42,705 nucleotides of DNA from an uncultured Clostridia bacterium (GCA_902477755.1 CABSIK010000017.1:1-42705), one strand, 5' to 3'; counted from the first letter of the stretch, positions 15,592-25,231 are shown. Numbers and translations are program-made. Notes: generated from the sequence alone by a model not told the origin.

Positions 15592-18094
15592 ACAGACCGC
15601 CTCCTTTCACACGCATTCTGGGTGCATGAATATACACGCCCGGTTCCAGATACATTTTGAACTGTACCACACGTTCCTCATTGATATAATCCTCACCAGG
15701 GGTGTAAGGTGTTTCCACAAAATCTTCCCATTGTCCCGTTTTCGCGTTATATACCTGAGGGTCTGCATACATACCTGAACTGTAGTTCTCATCAAAAGCA
15801 AACTGAATCTCGTCAATGCGCACACCTTCGCCAACGGCATACTGCAAAACAACTTCCTGCTGCGCATCCATGTAATTGTTCACTTCACAGAAATTGTTCC
15901 AATTATCATAATACACACCATAATTCACTGCCTGATCTGTTACTTCCGGCAGAATGGTAAAAGGCAGATCAAAAGATTTTTCACGGCTCAAATCTTTGCT
16001 GCCCACAGTATGGAACATACTCAGATAACTTTCCTTTGCAGGTTTTCCATTGAGATATTTCACGCTGTCAAATATAGGCATATCACTAAAACCAAAAAAC
16101 TCATATGTAATCTGGCTGTTTTCCCATTGATTCTGCCCACTGGTATTCCAGTTGTTGAGGATTTCCATTAAGTCCTGCTCTCGCAGCAGGGTATATCCTT
16201 TTTCTTCTGTAATGGTACCATTCTGTACCTGATCCCAGATTGTTATACCATCTCCTGCCATCAGATTAGACAGCCGTTCTCCATATCTGTCATTGATATT
16301 TTCTTCGCTCAGGTCATAAGAAATGTCTATGGTTTCCCCTGCCGGCAATTCACCCAGAGGAATATATACATAATCCAGTTTCAGATAAGCATCCATGAAG
16401 TTCACAGAAGTTCCGTTTGTCACGGTGCCCACAACTTTTTCTCCGTCAAATGTCACATTGCTGGTAACGCTGCCGCCCAGTTCCAATGTGGTGGAGGCGC
16501 TGACAAAGTTTGTTTCCCATGCCATATTGTCGTAGAATACGATATTGGTACCATCACCTGTGGTGACTTTATAATCCAATTCCTCTGTTTTGCCATTGCC
16601 GTCATACCAGCCGTTATCCACCTGGGGCTGCACAGGAATGGGCAGTTCACTTTGCAAGTTCACATCACCGCTGCCGGGCACTTTGACAGCCATAGCGATC
16701 TGGGCTTCTCCAATGGTGCTGCCTTCTTCCATTTCCACAATGGCTCTTGTGCTGATCTGCCCATTCTGAAAAGTGCTTCTGCCTGCCAGCAGGAACACTA
16801 CGCCCAAAAATACAACGGACAATACAGGAATGGTGATCCAGCCCAATTCCCTGCGGTCTTTTTTCTTCAGCACCATATACATAACGGGGCCTGCCAGTAC
16901 AATATAAATGCCCACAACCACAAAAATCGCAATCATAGAATTTCCTGCTACAGAAGGGAAACTATTTGCAGCATAACGAAGCTGATTGGCAATTTCTGTC
17001 CCTACGCCATCTCCGCCTGCATCATACAAACCACTGCAAAGCCCTTCCAGCACCTCAGTCTGCTGAGGCATATTTGCAAAAGGCGCAAGACCCAAAGCAA
17101 AATGATGTATCAGCACATGTCCGCCGCCATAAGATATGAGAGAAGACAGGGAGATACCATTTGCCTCCCATTTCACGGATGCTTTTTCCGCAGAAATCCC
17201 TGCCGCAGTCAACGGTGCAGCCAAAGACAAAGCTGTGCCATCAGGGGAAGAAATGCCGCTGACACTCTGTGTGCCATTCAAAGATACATCCACAAAATCC
17301 AGACCAGAAAGGACTTTCTGCGCCTGTACCCCTGTACCAAGTACAAGGAGTCCGCCATTGTCCACCCAGTTTTTCAATGATTTTTTCTGAGCATCTCCCA
17401 ATGTAGCTGTATCAAAATCATCAATGATGAGCACCTTGAAATTATCCATCACATTTTCGGATTCCGGAAAAGTATCCCTGTCCAGAAAGAAAACAGAAGT
17501 CTCTTCAGACAAATTCATCCCTGCCAGATACTGTACCTGCGCAGGCTGTTCACTCAGCACGCCCACTGCCACTGTTTCAGGAGAAAGGGCATCCACAGGC
17601 ACATTTTTCTGAAATACCACATTACCGCCCTCATCTACCAAGGACACTTCCATATTTCGCCGTACCGTATTCAGTGCCAGCTCCATGGAAACCTGCTTGG
17701 TGGCACCTTCTGGCAATTCCAGCTTCTGGCTGTACAAGGCATATTTCTGGAAACCGCTGTCTGTATTTTCGTAGGTATAAACCTTCACCTGAAATTCACC
17801 TTGAAAAGCTTCCCCCTTGTTCGTCAAAGTAGCTGTCAGCGGTGTGACTTTTTCGACAATATAATCGTTATCAAATCCCACCTGCAAATCCAGCCCAAAG
17901 CGATCACTGCCAACATCTTTTCCCTGCTCCGGTTCCGCCGCAGGTTCTGCCGTATCCACCGCCGTCACGGTCTGTGTTGTAGTCTCTGCCGCAAAAACCG
18001 GTGTCAGCAGACTCAGCACCATGACCAATGCAATGACCAACGCAATGACAGCAAAAATCTTTTGTTTGAGTTTTTGTTTTTGATGATATTTCAT
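15584..18094 (-). CDS. large secreted/membrane protein leading the VWA/ABC operon
   Basis: The 836-residue protein begins with a basic region and a signal peptide or anchor (about residues 12-34, ending PVFAAET). Beta-rich repeats follow, then a GATase1-like region near 215-265 (KVLIIDDFD, NWVDNGGLLVLGTG). Two adjacent membrane helices lie at about 393-418 and 430-452, and a large C-terminal extracytoplasmic domain ends in a beta-rich region. A Rossmann-like segment near a membrane pair next to an ABC-2 transporter resembles GldG/DUF4350-like accessory proteins, but this is only a structural analogy. GGGGAGG precedes the ATG. It is the first gene of the operon, behind an extended -10 promoter. 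Function unknown. Confidence 0.78.
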   Translation of the reverse strand: MKYHQKQKLKQKIFAVIALVIALVMVLSLLTPVFAAETTTQTVTAVDTAEPAAEPEQGKDVGSDRFGLDLQVGFDNDYIVEKVTPLTATLTNKGEAFQGEFQVKVYTYENTDSGFQKYALYSQKLELPEGATKQVSMELALNTVRRNMEVSLVDEGGNVVFQKNVPVDALSPETVAVGVLSEQPAQVQYLAGMNLSEETSVFFLDRDTFPESENVMDNFKVLIIDDFDTATLGDAQKKSLKNWVDNGGLLVLGTGVQAQKVLSGLDFVDVSLNGTQSVSGISSPDGTALSLAAPLTAAGISAEKASVKWEANGISLSSLISYGGGHVLIHHFALGLAPFANMPQQTEVLEGLCSGLYDAGGDGVGTEIANQLRYAANSFPSVAGNSMIAIFVVVGIYIVLAGPVMYMVLKKKDRRELGWITIPVLSVVFLGVVFLLAGRSTFQNGQISTRAIVEMEEGSTIGEAQIAMAVKVPGSGDVNLQSELPIPVQPQVDNGWYDGNGKTEELDYKVTTGDGTNIVFYDNMAWETNFVSASTTLELGGSVTSNVTFDGEKVVGTVTNGTSVNFMDAYLKLDYVYIPLGELPAGETIDISYDLSEENINDRYGERLSNLMAGDGITIWDQVQNGTITEEKGYTLLREQDLMEILNNWNTSGQNQWENSQITYEFFGFSDMPIFDSVKYLNGKPAKESYLSMFHTVGSKDLSREKSFDLPFTILPEVTDQAVNYGVYYDNWNNFCEVNNYMDAQQEVVLQYAVGEGVRIDEIQFAFDENYSSGMYADPQVYNAKTGQWEDFVETPYTPGEDYINEERVVQFKMYLEPGVYIHAPRMRVKGGGLYA

Positions 18095-18137
18095 AGCTGT
18101 CCTCCCCGTCTAAAATAAACACATTTGTTTTTCTTTC

Positions 18138-18146
18138 ATTATAACA
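18138..18146 (-). promoter_or_regulatory. promoter of the seven-gene VWA/ABC operon
   Basis: Minus strand TGTTATAAT is an extended -10 element (TG-N-TATAAT). No good -35 lies at the usual distance. The start site would be about 40 bases before the first gene's ATG. Confidence 0.55.
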
Positions 18147-18176
18147 AGGGGGTTCTTAGAATGTTTTAACTCTTTC

Positions 18177-20051
18177 TTAAAATTTTCTTCTATTTTCTTT
18201 GAAAAACAGACGTTCGTCCAATCCCATTTCCATGAGAAATCTGGAGGGCTTCAAAGGCTTCTCATAGCGGTTTTCCGTAAAGGAAAGAAACAATCTGTCT
18301 TTGGTACGGGTCAGCCCCACATAAAACAGCCGCCGTTCCTCCTCTAAGGCACTTCCCTGTCTGCCCTTTTCATAAGGAATGATGCCTTCTGCCAAGGAAG
18401 GCAGGAACACTGCCCCAAACTCCAACCCTTTCGCCCCATGGAAGGTAGTCAAAGTCACACCATGGGTATTGCCTTTCTGCTTGGACTGTTCTTTCATTTG
18501 ACGGCTCAGTTCCTCCATTTTCTTCACAAATTCTGTGCCGCTTTCCGTTCCTTTTGCCGTTTCCGTAATTTCATCGGCGATTTCTACCATATTAGATAAG
18601 CTTGCTTTTCGATAAGCCGCATAATCCGAAAGATATTCGTCATAGCCCACCACTTTCCGCACATACCGCAAAGCCTCATAGGGCTTTCTTTTCTGTATCT
18701 GACGTAAGTCTTCCTCTAAGTTTTCCAGATGCTCCGCCTGCCATTTCTGCAAAGAGGGGCACACATGAAGGCTCCGCAGGAGACCATAAGGCATCTGTTC
18801 TGCCTCTGCCAGCAAGTCTTTGCTGATATATCGTTTCGGTTTATTCACAATCCGCAGCAAAGAGGCATCGCTGTCCCGATTCTCCGCCAAAAACAGATAT
18901 GCCGCCAAATCTCTGGCAATCCAATGGTCATACAAATGAAATCCCCCATCTCGCAAATGATACGGAATCCCCCTGCGGAACAAGGCTCTGGCAAAAGCAC
19001 CCCCTTGGATATTGGTGCGATAAATGACAGCAATTTCTTCTATGGGCATTCCTTCCTCTAATAAATGGGCAATTTTCTGTGCCGTCAGCTCTGCTTCATC
19101 CCCGCTATCCTTTGCCACAAAAACATTGATACGCTCGCCTAACTCTCTGTTGCCTTTGATTTCTTTGTCATAACGGCTCATATTGGTGCCGATGACCTGT
19201 GATGCCAACCGGATGATACGCCCGGAACAACGATAATTCACATCCAGAAAAACTTTTTCTGTTCCCGGAAAATCTTTCGGGAAATCCAGCATAAAAGATG
19301 GACTAGCACCCCGGAAGCCATAAATGCTCTGGTCATCATCCCCCACCACAAACAGATTGTTTTTCGGTGCCGCCAGCATTTGCAGGCAGGCATACTGGGC
19401 GCGGTTCACATCCTGAAATTCATCTACCAATATATAGTCAAAGCGTTCCTGCCACATCTTTCTGACCTTTTCATTTTGTGACAAAACCTCATAGCACTCC
19501 GTCAGCATATCATCGAAATCTATTTTTTCATTCCGCCGCTTCCAGCCGTCAAATTTCTTTGACAAAACCACAAATTCCTCTTTCGGCAATCCATCGGGCA
19601 TAAAATCCCGCACATCCAGTAATTGATTTTTCATCAAGGAATACTGGCTGAAAAACTGCTGGATATATTCCTCCTGATCCTGTACAGAAATATGGGCTTC
19701 TGTCACCAATTTCTGTAAGGTATTCCGCCGTTCTTCTTCTGTCAATACCTGTTCCAGAGTATAACCACAGGCTTGACGAAGAATACGGAAAAAGATGCTG
19801 TGGAATGTGCCAAACATTACACCGTTTTTCCCCTGTAAAGCGGCATATCTTGTTTTCATCTGCTCTGCCGCCGCTTTGGTGAAAGTAATGACCAATATCC
19901 GGTAAGGAGATACGCCCATTTTCTCCGTCAGACGGCGAATCCGCTGGATGATGACTGTTGTCTTGCCGCTGCCAGGGCCTGCCAGCACCAGCATGGGGCC
20001 TGTCCCGTGGGATATGGCGTGTATTTGGTTCGGATGTAATGTCTTGGCCAT
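18177..20051 (-). CDS. UvrD/PcrA-like superfamily 1 DNA helicase
   Basis: The 624-residue helicase has the SF1A motif set: Walker A AGPGSGKTT (residues 24-32), ITFTKAAAEQM, FDDMLTECYE, DEFQDVNRAQY (Walker B), VVGDDDQSIYGFRGA, VNYRC, TFHGAKGLEF and VGLTRTKDRLF. It unwinds DNA 3' to 5' using ATP, for repair or replication. It is about 100 residues shorter than PcrA and lacks the long C-terminal tail, so it is a separate UvrD-like group. The ATG at 20051 has AGGAGG eight bases before it; the longer open frame upstream lies in the divergent promoter region. No clear terminator follows, and the VWA operon promoter lies just after it. Confidence 0.92.
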   Translation of the reverse strand: MAKTLHPNQIHAISHGTGPMLVLAGPGSGKTTVIIQRIRRLTEKMGVSPYRILVITFTKAAAEQMKTRYAALQGKNGVMFGTFHSIFFRILRQACGYTLEQVLTEEERRNTLQKLVTEAHISVQDQEEYIQQFFSQYSLMKNQLLDVRDFMPDGLPKEEFVVLSKKFDGWKRRNEKIDFDDMLTECYEVLSQNEKVRKMWQERFDYILVDEFQDVNRAQYACLQMLAAPKNNLFVVGDDDQSIYGFRGASPSFMLDFPKDFPGTEKVFLDVNYRCSGRIIRLASQVIGTNMSRYDKEIKGNRELGERINVFVAKDSGDEAELTAQKIAHLLEEGMPIEEIAVIYRTNIQGGAFARALFRRGIPYHLRDGGFHLYDHWIARDLAAYLFLAENRDSDASLLRIVNKPKRYISKDLLAEAEQMPYGLLRSLHVCPSLQKWQAEHLENLEEDLRQIQKRKPYEALRYVRKVVGYDEYLSDYAAYRKASLSNMVEIADEITETAKGTESGTEFVKKMEELSRQMKEQSKQKGNTHGVTLTTFHGAKGLEFGAVFLPSLAEGIIPYEKGRQGSALEEERRLFYVGLTRTKDRLFLSFTENRYEKPLKPSRFLMEMGLDERLFFKENRRKF

Positions 20052-20222
20052 GATAATTTCCTCCTTTTTTTTCTGGTTCCAGTATATCATATTTTCCTTC
20101 TCTGCCGTAACTCTGGACAAACTTAAAAAAATCTTTATACGTTCATAACGGTTTGTCACTTGTCAAAGGGTGTCTTTTATATTAAAATCGCTTAAGAAAG
20201 ATACAAACAGGAGGTGGCAAAA
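20052..20222. promoter_or_regulatory. divergent promoter region, helicase and glycosyltransferase
   Basis: Plus strand TTGTCA (20160-20165), 17-base spacer, TAAAAT (20183-20188) drives the glycosyltransferase. Minus strand TGATATACT is an extended -10 (about 20088-20096) for the helicase. There is no other gene in this stretch. Confidence 0.65.
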
Positions 20223-21539
20223 TTGAATATCGGGATCTTTACCGATACCTATTTTCCGCAGCTCAACGGCGTCGCAACTTCCGTACAGACCCTGCGGCGG
20301 GAACTGGAAAAAAAGGGACATCAGGTATATATCTTCACGCCTTATGACCCACGGCAGCAGCAGGAAACGGATGACCATATTTTCCGTTTACCCAGTATGC
20401 CCTTTATTTTCGTAAAAAATTATCGGGCATGTTTTGTCTGTCCGCCCCATATTTTGCGTAAGATTCACCAGTTAAAACTGGATATCATCCATACACAAAC
20501 AGAATTTTCTCTGGGATTTTTAGGAAAACTCATTTCCACCACATTCGGCATCCCCATGGTACATACGTATCATACCATGTATGAAGATTACGTCCATTAC
20601 ATTGCAGGAGGACATCTCATTTCCGCTGAAGGCGCCAGAGAGTTTAGCCGCATTTTCTGCAATACTGCCATGGCAGTCATTGCGCCTACTCAAAAAACAG
20701 AGCGGCTTCTTCTCAGTTATGGTGTCAATAAGCCCATTTCCATCATCCCTACGGGCATTGATACTTCACATTTCCGCAAGTCCAATTACGACCCAGCGGA
20801 AATACTGGAACTGCGTCACAGCCTTGGTCTGAAAGCAGATACCCCTGTGCTCATTTCCATTGGGCGTATTGCTAAGGAAAAAAGCATTGATGTCATCATT
20901 GGCGCCCTGCCGAAATTGCTGGAAAAATTGCCGGATACTATGATGGTCATTGTTGGGGAAGGCATGGAAATCGAAAATCTGAAGAAATACGCCGAATCCT
21001 TGGGCATTGGCGACCATTTGCTTTTCACAGGCGGGAAGCCTTGGTCGGAAATTGGAAAATATTATCAGCTGGGCAATGTTTTTTGCAGCGCTTCTTTGTC
21101 GGAAACCCAGGGGCTTACCTTCGCAGAAGCCATGGCAGGTGGTATCCCTGTCGTTGCCAGACGGGATGACTGTATCGTCAACTTCATGACCCATGGAGAA
21201 ACAGGCATGTTTTTTGATGATCCGGCAGAACTGCCTGATCTGCTCTATCGGGTGCTGACAGACGAGACTTTACGGGAACACCTTTCCACAACGTCCCAAA
21301 ACACCATGGAAAGCCTTTCTGTGGAAGCCTTTGGCAATCATGTGGAAGGATTATATCAAAAAGTTGTTCGGGCATTCCAGAACGCAGAAAACATCCCTCT
21401 GCCCTCTTTGCCCGTTATTAAAGGAACACGCGTTGCAAGCCGTATTTCTAAGATACCGAAAAAGCTGGCTAGCCGCAGTCGTTCTTATTCTTCGCATATT
21501 GCAGAAAAACTGCCTTTTCTGCCCAGACATCGCTCTTAA
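20223..21539 (+). CDS. GT4-family glycosyltransferase, diacylglycerol glucosyltransferase-like
   Basis: The 438-residue protein begins NIGIFTDTYFPQLNGVATSV, the N-terminal signature of GT4 enzymes that use a lipid acceptor, with HTYHTMYEDY (about 105-115). The C-terminal half has a nucleotide-sugar binding core: SIGRIAKEKS, IVGEG, FTGG and the EX7E-type SETQGLTFAEAMAGGIPVVA (about 300-320). Relatives make glycolipids such as monoglucosyl-diacylglycerol, or act like PimB. The last 50 residues are basic and Ser/Arg-rich. The GTG at 20214 falls inside the Shine-Dalgarno (AGGAGG 20209-20214), so TTG at 20223 is the likely start. It is the only protein gene on the plus strand, with a strong terminator behind it. 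The acceptor is inferred. Confidence 0.87.
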   Translation: MNIGIFTDTYFPQLNGVATSVQTLRRELEKKGHQVYIFTPYDPRQQQETDDHIFRLPSMPFIFVKNYRACFVCPPHILRKIHQLKLDIIHTQTEFSLGFLGKLISTTFGIPMVHTYHTMYEDYVHYIAGGHLISAEGAREFSRIFCNTAMAVIAPTQKTERLLLSYGVNKPISIIPTGIDTSHFRKSNYDPAEILELRHSLGLKADTPVLISIGRIAKEKSIDVIIGALPKLLEKLPDTMMVIVGEGMEIENLKKYAESLGIGDHLLFTGGKPWSEIGKYYQLGNVFCSASLSETQGLTFAEAMAGGIPVVARRDDCIVNFMTHGETGMFFDDPAELPDLLYRVLTDETLREHLSTTSQNTMESLSVEAFGNHVEGLYQKVVRAFQNAENIPLPSLPVIKGTRVASRISKIPKKLASRSRSYSSHIAEKLPFLPRHRS

Positions 21540-21552
21540 AAGATGCAAATTG

Positions 21553-21592
21553 GTATTTTTGAGAGGACTAAAAATTGTCCTCTCAAAAATAC
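21553..21592. terminator. 16-bp palindromic terminator between glycosyltransferase and tRNA
   Basis: GTATTTTTGAGAGGAC pairs with its exact complement (21577-21592) across an eight-base loop. The A and T runs inside the arms let it act in either direction. It sits 14 bases after the glycosyltransferase stop. Confidence 0.7.
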
Positions 21593-21614
21593 ATAAAAAA
21601 TCTCAAAAAATCTA

Positions 21615-21643
21615 TTGACAAAACCTGTTGTTTCTTGTATTAT
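21615..21643 (+). promoter_or_regulatory. tRNA-Arg promoter
   Basis: TTGACA (21615-21620), 17-base spacer, TATTAT (21638-21643). The start site is about 15 bases before the mature tRNA. Confidence 0.75.
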
Positions 21644-21665
21644 ATTTCTTGCGTGAATCACGTTT

Positions 21666-21739
<74 letters not shown>

Positions 21740-21743
21740 TTAG

Positions 21744-21765
21744 GAGCTGTTCAAATGAACAGCTC
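21744..21765 (+). terminator. terminator of tRNA-Arg
   Basis: GAGCTGTTCA pairs perfectly with TGAACAGCTC across two bases, then five T follow. It starts five bases after the tRNA. Confidence 0.9.
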
Positions 21766-21818
21766 TTTTTCTTTGTCTAAAAATTAATTCACACTTCATG
21801 ATGTATCGAAACACATAA

Positions 21819-21844
21819 AAAGGCGGCTTATAAAAGCCGCCTTT
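21819..21844 (-). terminator. terminator of the first AGCS symporter
   Basis: AAAGGCGGCTT pairs with AAGCCGCCTTT. On the minus strand the hairpin runs into a T-rich tail. Confidence 0.75.
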
Positions 21845-21875
21845 CATTTCGTGGTAAGATTTGTATAAATTTTGA

Positions 21876-23246
21876 TTATTTATCAACAACGGGAATTTCG
21901 TCATCAGACCATGCTTCCATATTGTTGTTGAACAGATATTTCTTGGTTTCTGCTGCGATTACGCCGCTCAGACCAAGCAGAGCAACCAAGTTAGGGAATG
22001 CCATCAATGCATTCAGGATGTCCGCGATACCCCAGATCAGATCCAGGCTGACAACGGAGCCGATGAATACAACGATTGTCCATGCGATACGGAAAGGCAT
22101 AACTGCTTTCTGACCACACAGGTATACCCAACATCTTTCACCATAGTAGCTCCAGCCAAGGATGGTGGACCATGCGAAAGTGATCAGACCGATTGTCAAT
22201 ACGATAGGCCCAATAACGGGGATGTTGCCAAATGCTGCGGAGGACAGATCGCCACCTGTCAGACCAGCCATACCAGCAGGGTCTTTCATGATAGAGGATA
22301 CCAGAACCAGACCTGTCAGCGCACATACGATAACTGTATCCCAGAATACACCAGTCATGGCGATGAGGCCCTGACGAACGGGGTTTCTGGTAACGGCTGC
22401 CGCGTCAACGATTGGAGCGGAGCCCAGACCGGATTCGTTAGTGAACAGACCACGCGCAATACCAAAACGAATTGCCATCATAACTGTGGAACCAATGAAA
22501 CCGCCGCCCATAGCGTTGCCTGTGAATGCGCTGGAAACGATCAGTTTCAATGCAGGCAATACATAAGAACCATTCAGAACCAGAATGATGATACAACCAA
22601 TGATGTAGAAACCAGCCATGAAAGGAACCAGTTTTTCACATACTTTTGCGATGGACTTAACGCCGCCCAGAATAACCAGACCTGTCAGAACTGTGATGAC
22701 AGCACCAGAGATAACAGGAGAAATACCGAATGTATTTTTAACCATACCTGTAATGGAGTTACCCTGTGTACCGTTACCAATACCGAAGCAGGCAAAGCCA
22801 GCAAACAGCGCGAATAGAACGCCAAGCCATTTCTGTTTCAGACCTCTTTCCAGAGCGTACATAGGACCACCGATCATGCCGCCGTCTTTACCTTTCACTC
22901 TGTACTTGATAGCCAAAACAGCTTCACCATATTTGGAAGCAATACCGAAGCAGCCTGTCAGCCATACCCAGAATACCGCACCAGGACCACCGGATGCAAT
23001 GGCTGTAGCAACGCCGACGATGTTACCGGTACCGATGGTCGCTGCCAGTGCAGTTGCCAGCGCGCCGAAACCGGATACGTCACCTTCTGCTTCTTTGTCG
23101 GGTGTTACGGAAAGCTTGATGCCTTTGAATACATATCTCTGAATCACTCTTGTACGCAGTGTCAGGAATACGTGTGTACCAAACAGCAATACGAGCATAA
23201 TCGGACCCCATACTACCCCTTGGATACTAGAAATAACATCCATCAT
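21876..23246 (-). CDS. sodium:alanine symporter, AGCS family (copy 1)
   Basis: The 456-residue protein carries out Na+-coupled uptake of alanine or glycine at the cell membrane. About 10-11 hydrophobic segments are visible. Family motifs include GFGALATALAATIGTGNIVGVATA (about 60-84), GIGNGTQGNSI, FGIARGLFTNESGLGSAP and AWSTILGWSYYGERCW. The ATG at 23246 has GGGAGGG seven bases before it, and the open frame above this start is not coding. By hand comparison it differs from copy 2 (23861-25231) at about 56 of 456 positions, roughly 88% identity. A promoter is at 23406-23433 and the 5' leader is about 150 bases. The substrate preference may differ between the copies. Confidence 0.93.
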   Translation of the reverse strand: MMDVISSIQGVVWGPIMLVLLFGTHVFLTLRTRVIQRYVFKGIKLSVTPDKEAEGDVSGFGALATALAATIGTGNIVGVATAIASGGPGAVFWVWLTGCFGIASKYGEAVLAIKYRVKGKDGGMIGGPMYALERGLKQKWLGVLFALFAGFACFGIGNGTQGNSITGMVKNTFGISPVISGAVITVLTGLVILGGVKSIAKVCEKLVPFMAGFYIIGCIIILVLNGSYVLPALKLIVSSAFTGNAMGGGFIGSTVMMAIRFGIARGLFTNESGLGSAPIVDAAAVTRNPVRQGLIAMTGVFWDTVIVCALTGLVLVSSIMKDPAGMAGLTGGDLSSAAFGNIPVIGPIVLTIGLITFAWSTILGWSYYGERCWVYLCGQKAVMPFRIAWTIVVFIGSVVSLDLIWGIADILNALMAFPNLVALLGLSGVIAAETKKYLFNNNMEAWSDDEIPVVDK

Positions 23247-23765
23247 ATAAATTCCCTCCCATTTTATGAAATATAAAATAATTTCGTTGGCAGAAACCGA
23301 CTTTACATTTTCAAAATAGCAAACCTTACAATGTCCCACGAAAACATCAGCAGTTTTTGTCTATTCTGATTATGTACACTTCGTCGATTCCCTCACCTGT
23401 ATATTATTTTATCTTATTTTTCAGAAATTACAAGAAGTTTTTTACGAAAGAAATTTCACAAACCCCTTGTTTCAACACAAAAATATACAAATTCTATCAA
23501 CTTATCAACGTTTTTTTATATCTTTTTTATGAATATATTCTGAACGTTTTATTTTTCTTTGTGAAAAGCTTTTAATATACTTCTAACAAAATACGCCTTG
23601 CAAATTGCAGCTGAAATTATCAAAATCGAACAAGAAAAAGCCCAATTTAGCCGATTATCGCGCACATTTGTACTTCCAGAAGCAGACATTGGTAAAAACT
23701 GGAAATTCTCACTTTGCACAAATGTATAATTTTTCAAAAAATTGGAATTTTCTTCCATTTTATGG
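23247..23765 (-). promoter_or_regulatory. AT-rich spacer with promoter and structured leader of AGCS copy 1
   Basis: This roughly 520-base stretch holds no convincing gene. Minus strand TTGTAA (23428-23433), 16-base spacer, TAAAAT (23406-23411) is the promoter. The transcribed leader can fold: ACGAA (23338-23342) pairs with TTCGT (23380-23384), and ATCAG with CTGAT inside. A 79-codon open frame at 23549-23788 has no ribosome site and crosses a terminator, so it is not annotated. Confidence 0.5.
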
Positions 23766-23772
23766 ATAAAAA

Positions 23773-23807
23773 AAGCGGCTGTACGCATTTTTATCGTACA
23801 GCCGCTT
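23773..23807 (-). terminator. terminator of AGCS copy 2
   Basis: AAGCGGCTGTACG (23773-23785) pairs perfectly over 13 bp with CGTACAGCCGCTT (23795-23807). On the minus strand it ends in seven T. Confidence 0.9.
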
Positions 23808-23860
23808 CACTTTTGTTCAGTTTATACAATGGATATTTACTACCCATTCATATTAATTTT

Positions 23861-25231
23861 TTATTTATCAACAACGGGAACTTCGTCATCAGCCCAACCA
23901 TCCAGATTGTCGTTGAACAGATATTTTTTGGTTTCTGCTGCGATTACACCACTCAGACCAAGCAGAGCAACCAAGTTAGGGAATGCCATACATGCATTCA
24001 GAATATCGGCGATACCCCAAACCAGATCCAAACTTACTACGGAACCAACGAATACAACGATTGTCCACAGGATACGGAAAGGCATGATTGCTTTTTCGCC
24101 TGCCAGGTATACCCAACATCTTTCACCGTAGTAGCTCCAGCCAAGGATAGTAGACCATGCGAAGCAGATCAGACCAACTGTCAGTACGATAGGACCAACT
24201 ACGGGGATTGTTGCGAATGCTGCGGAAGACAGGTCGCCGCCAGTCAGACCGCTCATACCTTCGGGATTTTTCAGGATAGAGGATACCAGAACCATACCAG
24301 TCATAGCACAAACGATGATTGTATCCCAGAATACACCAGTCATAGCGATCAGACCCTGACGAACGGGGTTTCTTGTCATAGCTGCCGCGTCGGCGATTGG
24401 AGCGGAACCCAGACCAGATTCATTTGTGAACAGACCGCGTGCGATACCAAAACGAATTGCCATCATAACAGTTGCACCAACGAAACCACCGCCCATAGCG
24501 TTGCCTGTGAATGCGCTTGTTACGATCAGTTTTACTGCTGCGCCCAGATATTCATGGTTCATTACCAGAATTACGACACAGCCCAGGATGTAGAAACCAG
24601 CCATGAAAGGAACCAGTTTTTCACATACTTTTGCGATAGATTTTACACCGCCCAGGATAACCGCGCCAGTTGCTACTGTCAGAACGATACCTGTGATGGT
24701 AGGAGAAACACCAAAAGTATTTTTAACCATACCTGTGATGGAGTTACCCTGTGTACCGTTACCGATACCGAAACATGCGATACCTGCAAACAGTGCGAAC
24801 AGGATACCCAGCCATTTCTGTTTCATACCTCTTTCCAGAGCGTACATGGGGCCACCGTTCATGGCGCCGTCTTTCCCTTTTACTCTGTATTTGATAGCCA
24901 GAACGGCTTCACCGTATTTGGAAGCGATACCGAACAGACCAGTCAGCCATACCCAGAAAACTGCGCCAGGACCACCAGATGCAACTGCAGTTGCAACACC
25001 GACGATGTTACCGGTACCAATGGTAGCAGCCAGTGCTGTTGCCAGCGCGCCGAAACCGGATACGTCACCTTCTGCTTCTTTATCAGGTGTTACGGAAAGT
25101 TTGATGCCTTTGAAAACATATCTCTGAATAACTCTTGTACGGATCGTCAAAAATACATGAGTACCAAACAGCAGTACCAGCATGACAGGTCCCCATACAA
25201 CCCCTTGGATACTAGAAATAACGTCCATCAT
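23861..25231 (-). CDS. sodium:alanine symporter, AGCS family (copy 2)
   Basis: The 456-residue paralogue of copy 1 has the same motifs (GFGALATALAATIGTGNIVG, FGIARGLFTNESGLGSAP, LGWSYYGERCW) and the same start, MMDVISS, behind GGGAGGG. Differences cluster in one external loop (about residues 225-235) and in the C-terminal tail; the membrane core is almost unchanged. It has its own promoter (25344-25372) and terminator, and a different, GC-rich leader from copy 1. Two nearly identical transporters under separate control suggest a recent tandem duplication followed by regulatory divergence. The substrate is inferred from the family. Confidence 0.93.
   Translation of the reverse strand: MMDVISSIQGVVWGPVMLVLLFGTHVFLTIRTRVIQRYVFKGIKLSVTPDKEAEGDVSGFGALATALAATIGTGNIVGVATAVASGGPGAVFWVWLTGLFGIASKYGEAVLAIKYRVKGKDGAMNGGPMYALERGMKQKWLGILFALFAGIACFGIGNGTQGNSITGMVKNTFGVSPTITGIVLTVATGAVILGGVKSIAKVCEKLVPFMAGFYILGCVVILVMNHEYLGAAVKLIVTSAFTGNAMGGGFVGATVMMAIRFGIARGLFTNESGLGSAPIADAAAMTRNPVRQGLIAMTGVFWDTIIVCAMTGMVLVSSILKNPEGMSGLTGGDLSSAAFATIPVVGPIVLTVGLICFAWSTILGWSYYGERCWVYLAGEKAIMPFRILWTIVVFVGSVVSLDLVWGIADILNACMAFPNLVALLGLSGVIAAETKKYLFNDNLDGWADDEVPVVDK

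Noticed and set aside
20052..20159. N-terminal extension of the helicase
   Set aside because: It lies in a divergent promoter region; AGGAGG is eight bases before the ATG at 20051.
23549..23788. 79-codon open frame in the AGCS spacer
   Set aside because: It starts inside the AGCS copy 2 terminator, has no ribosome site and lies in AT-rich DNA.
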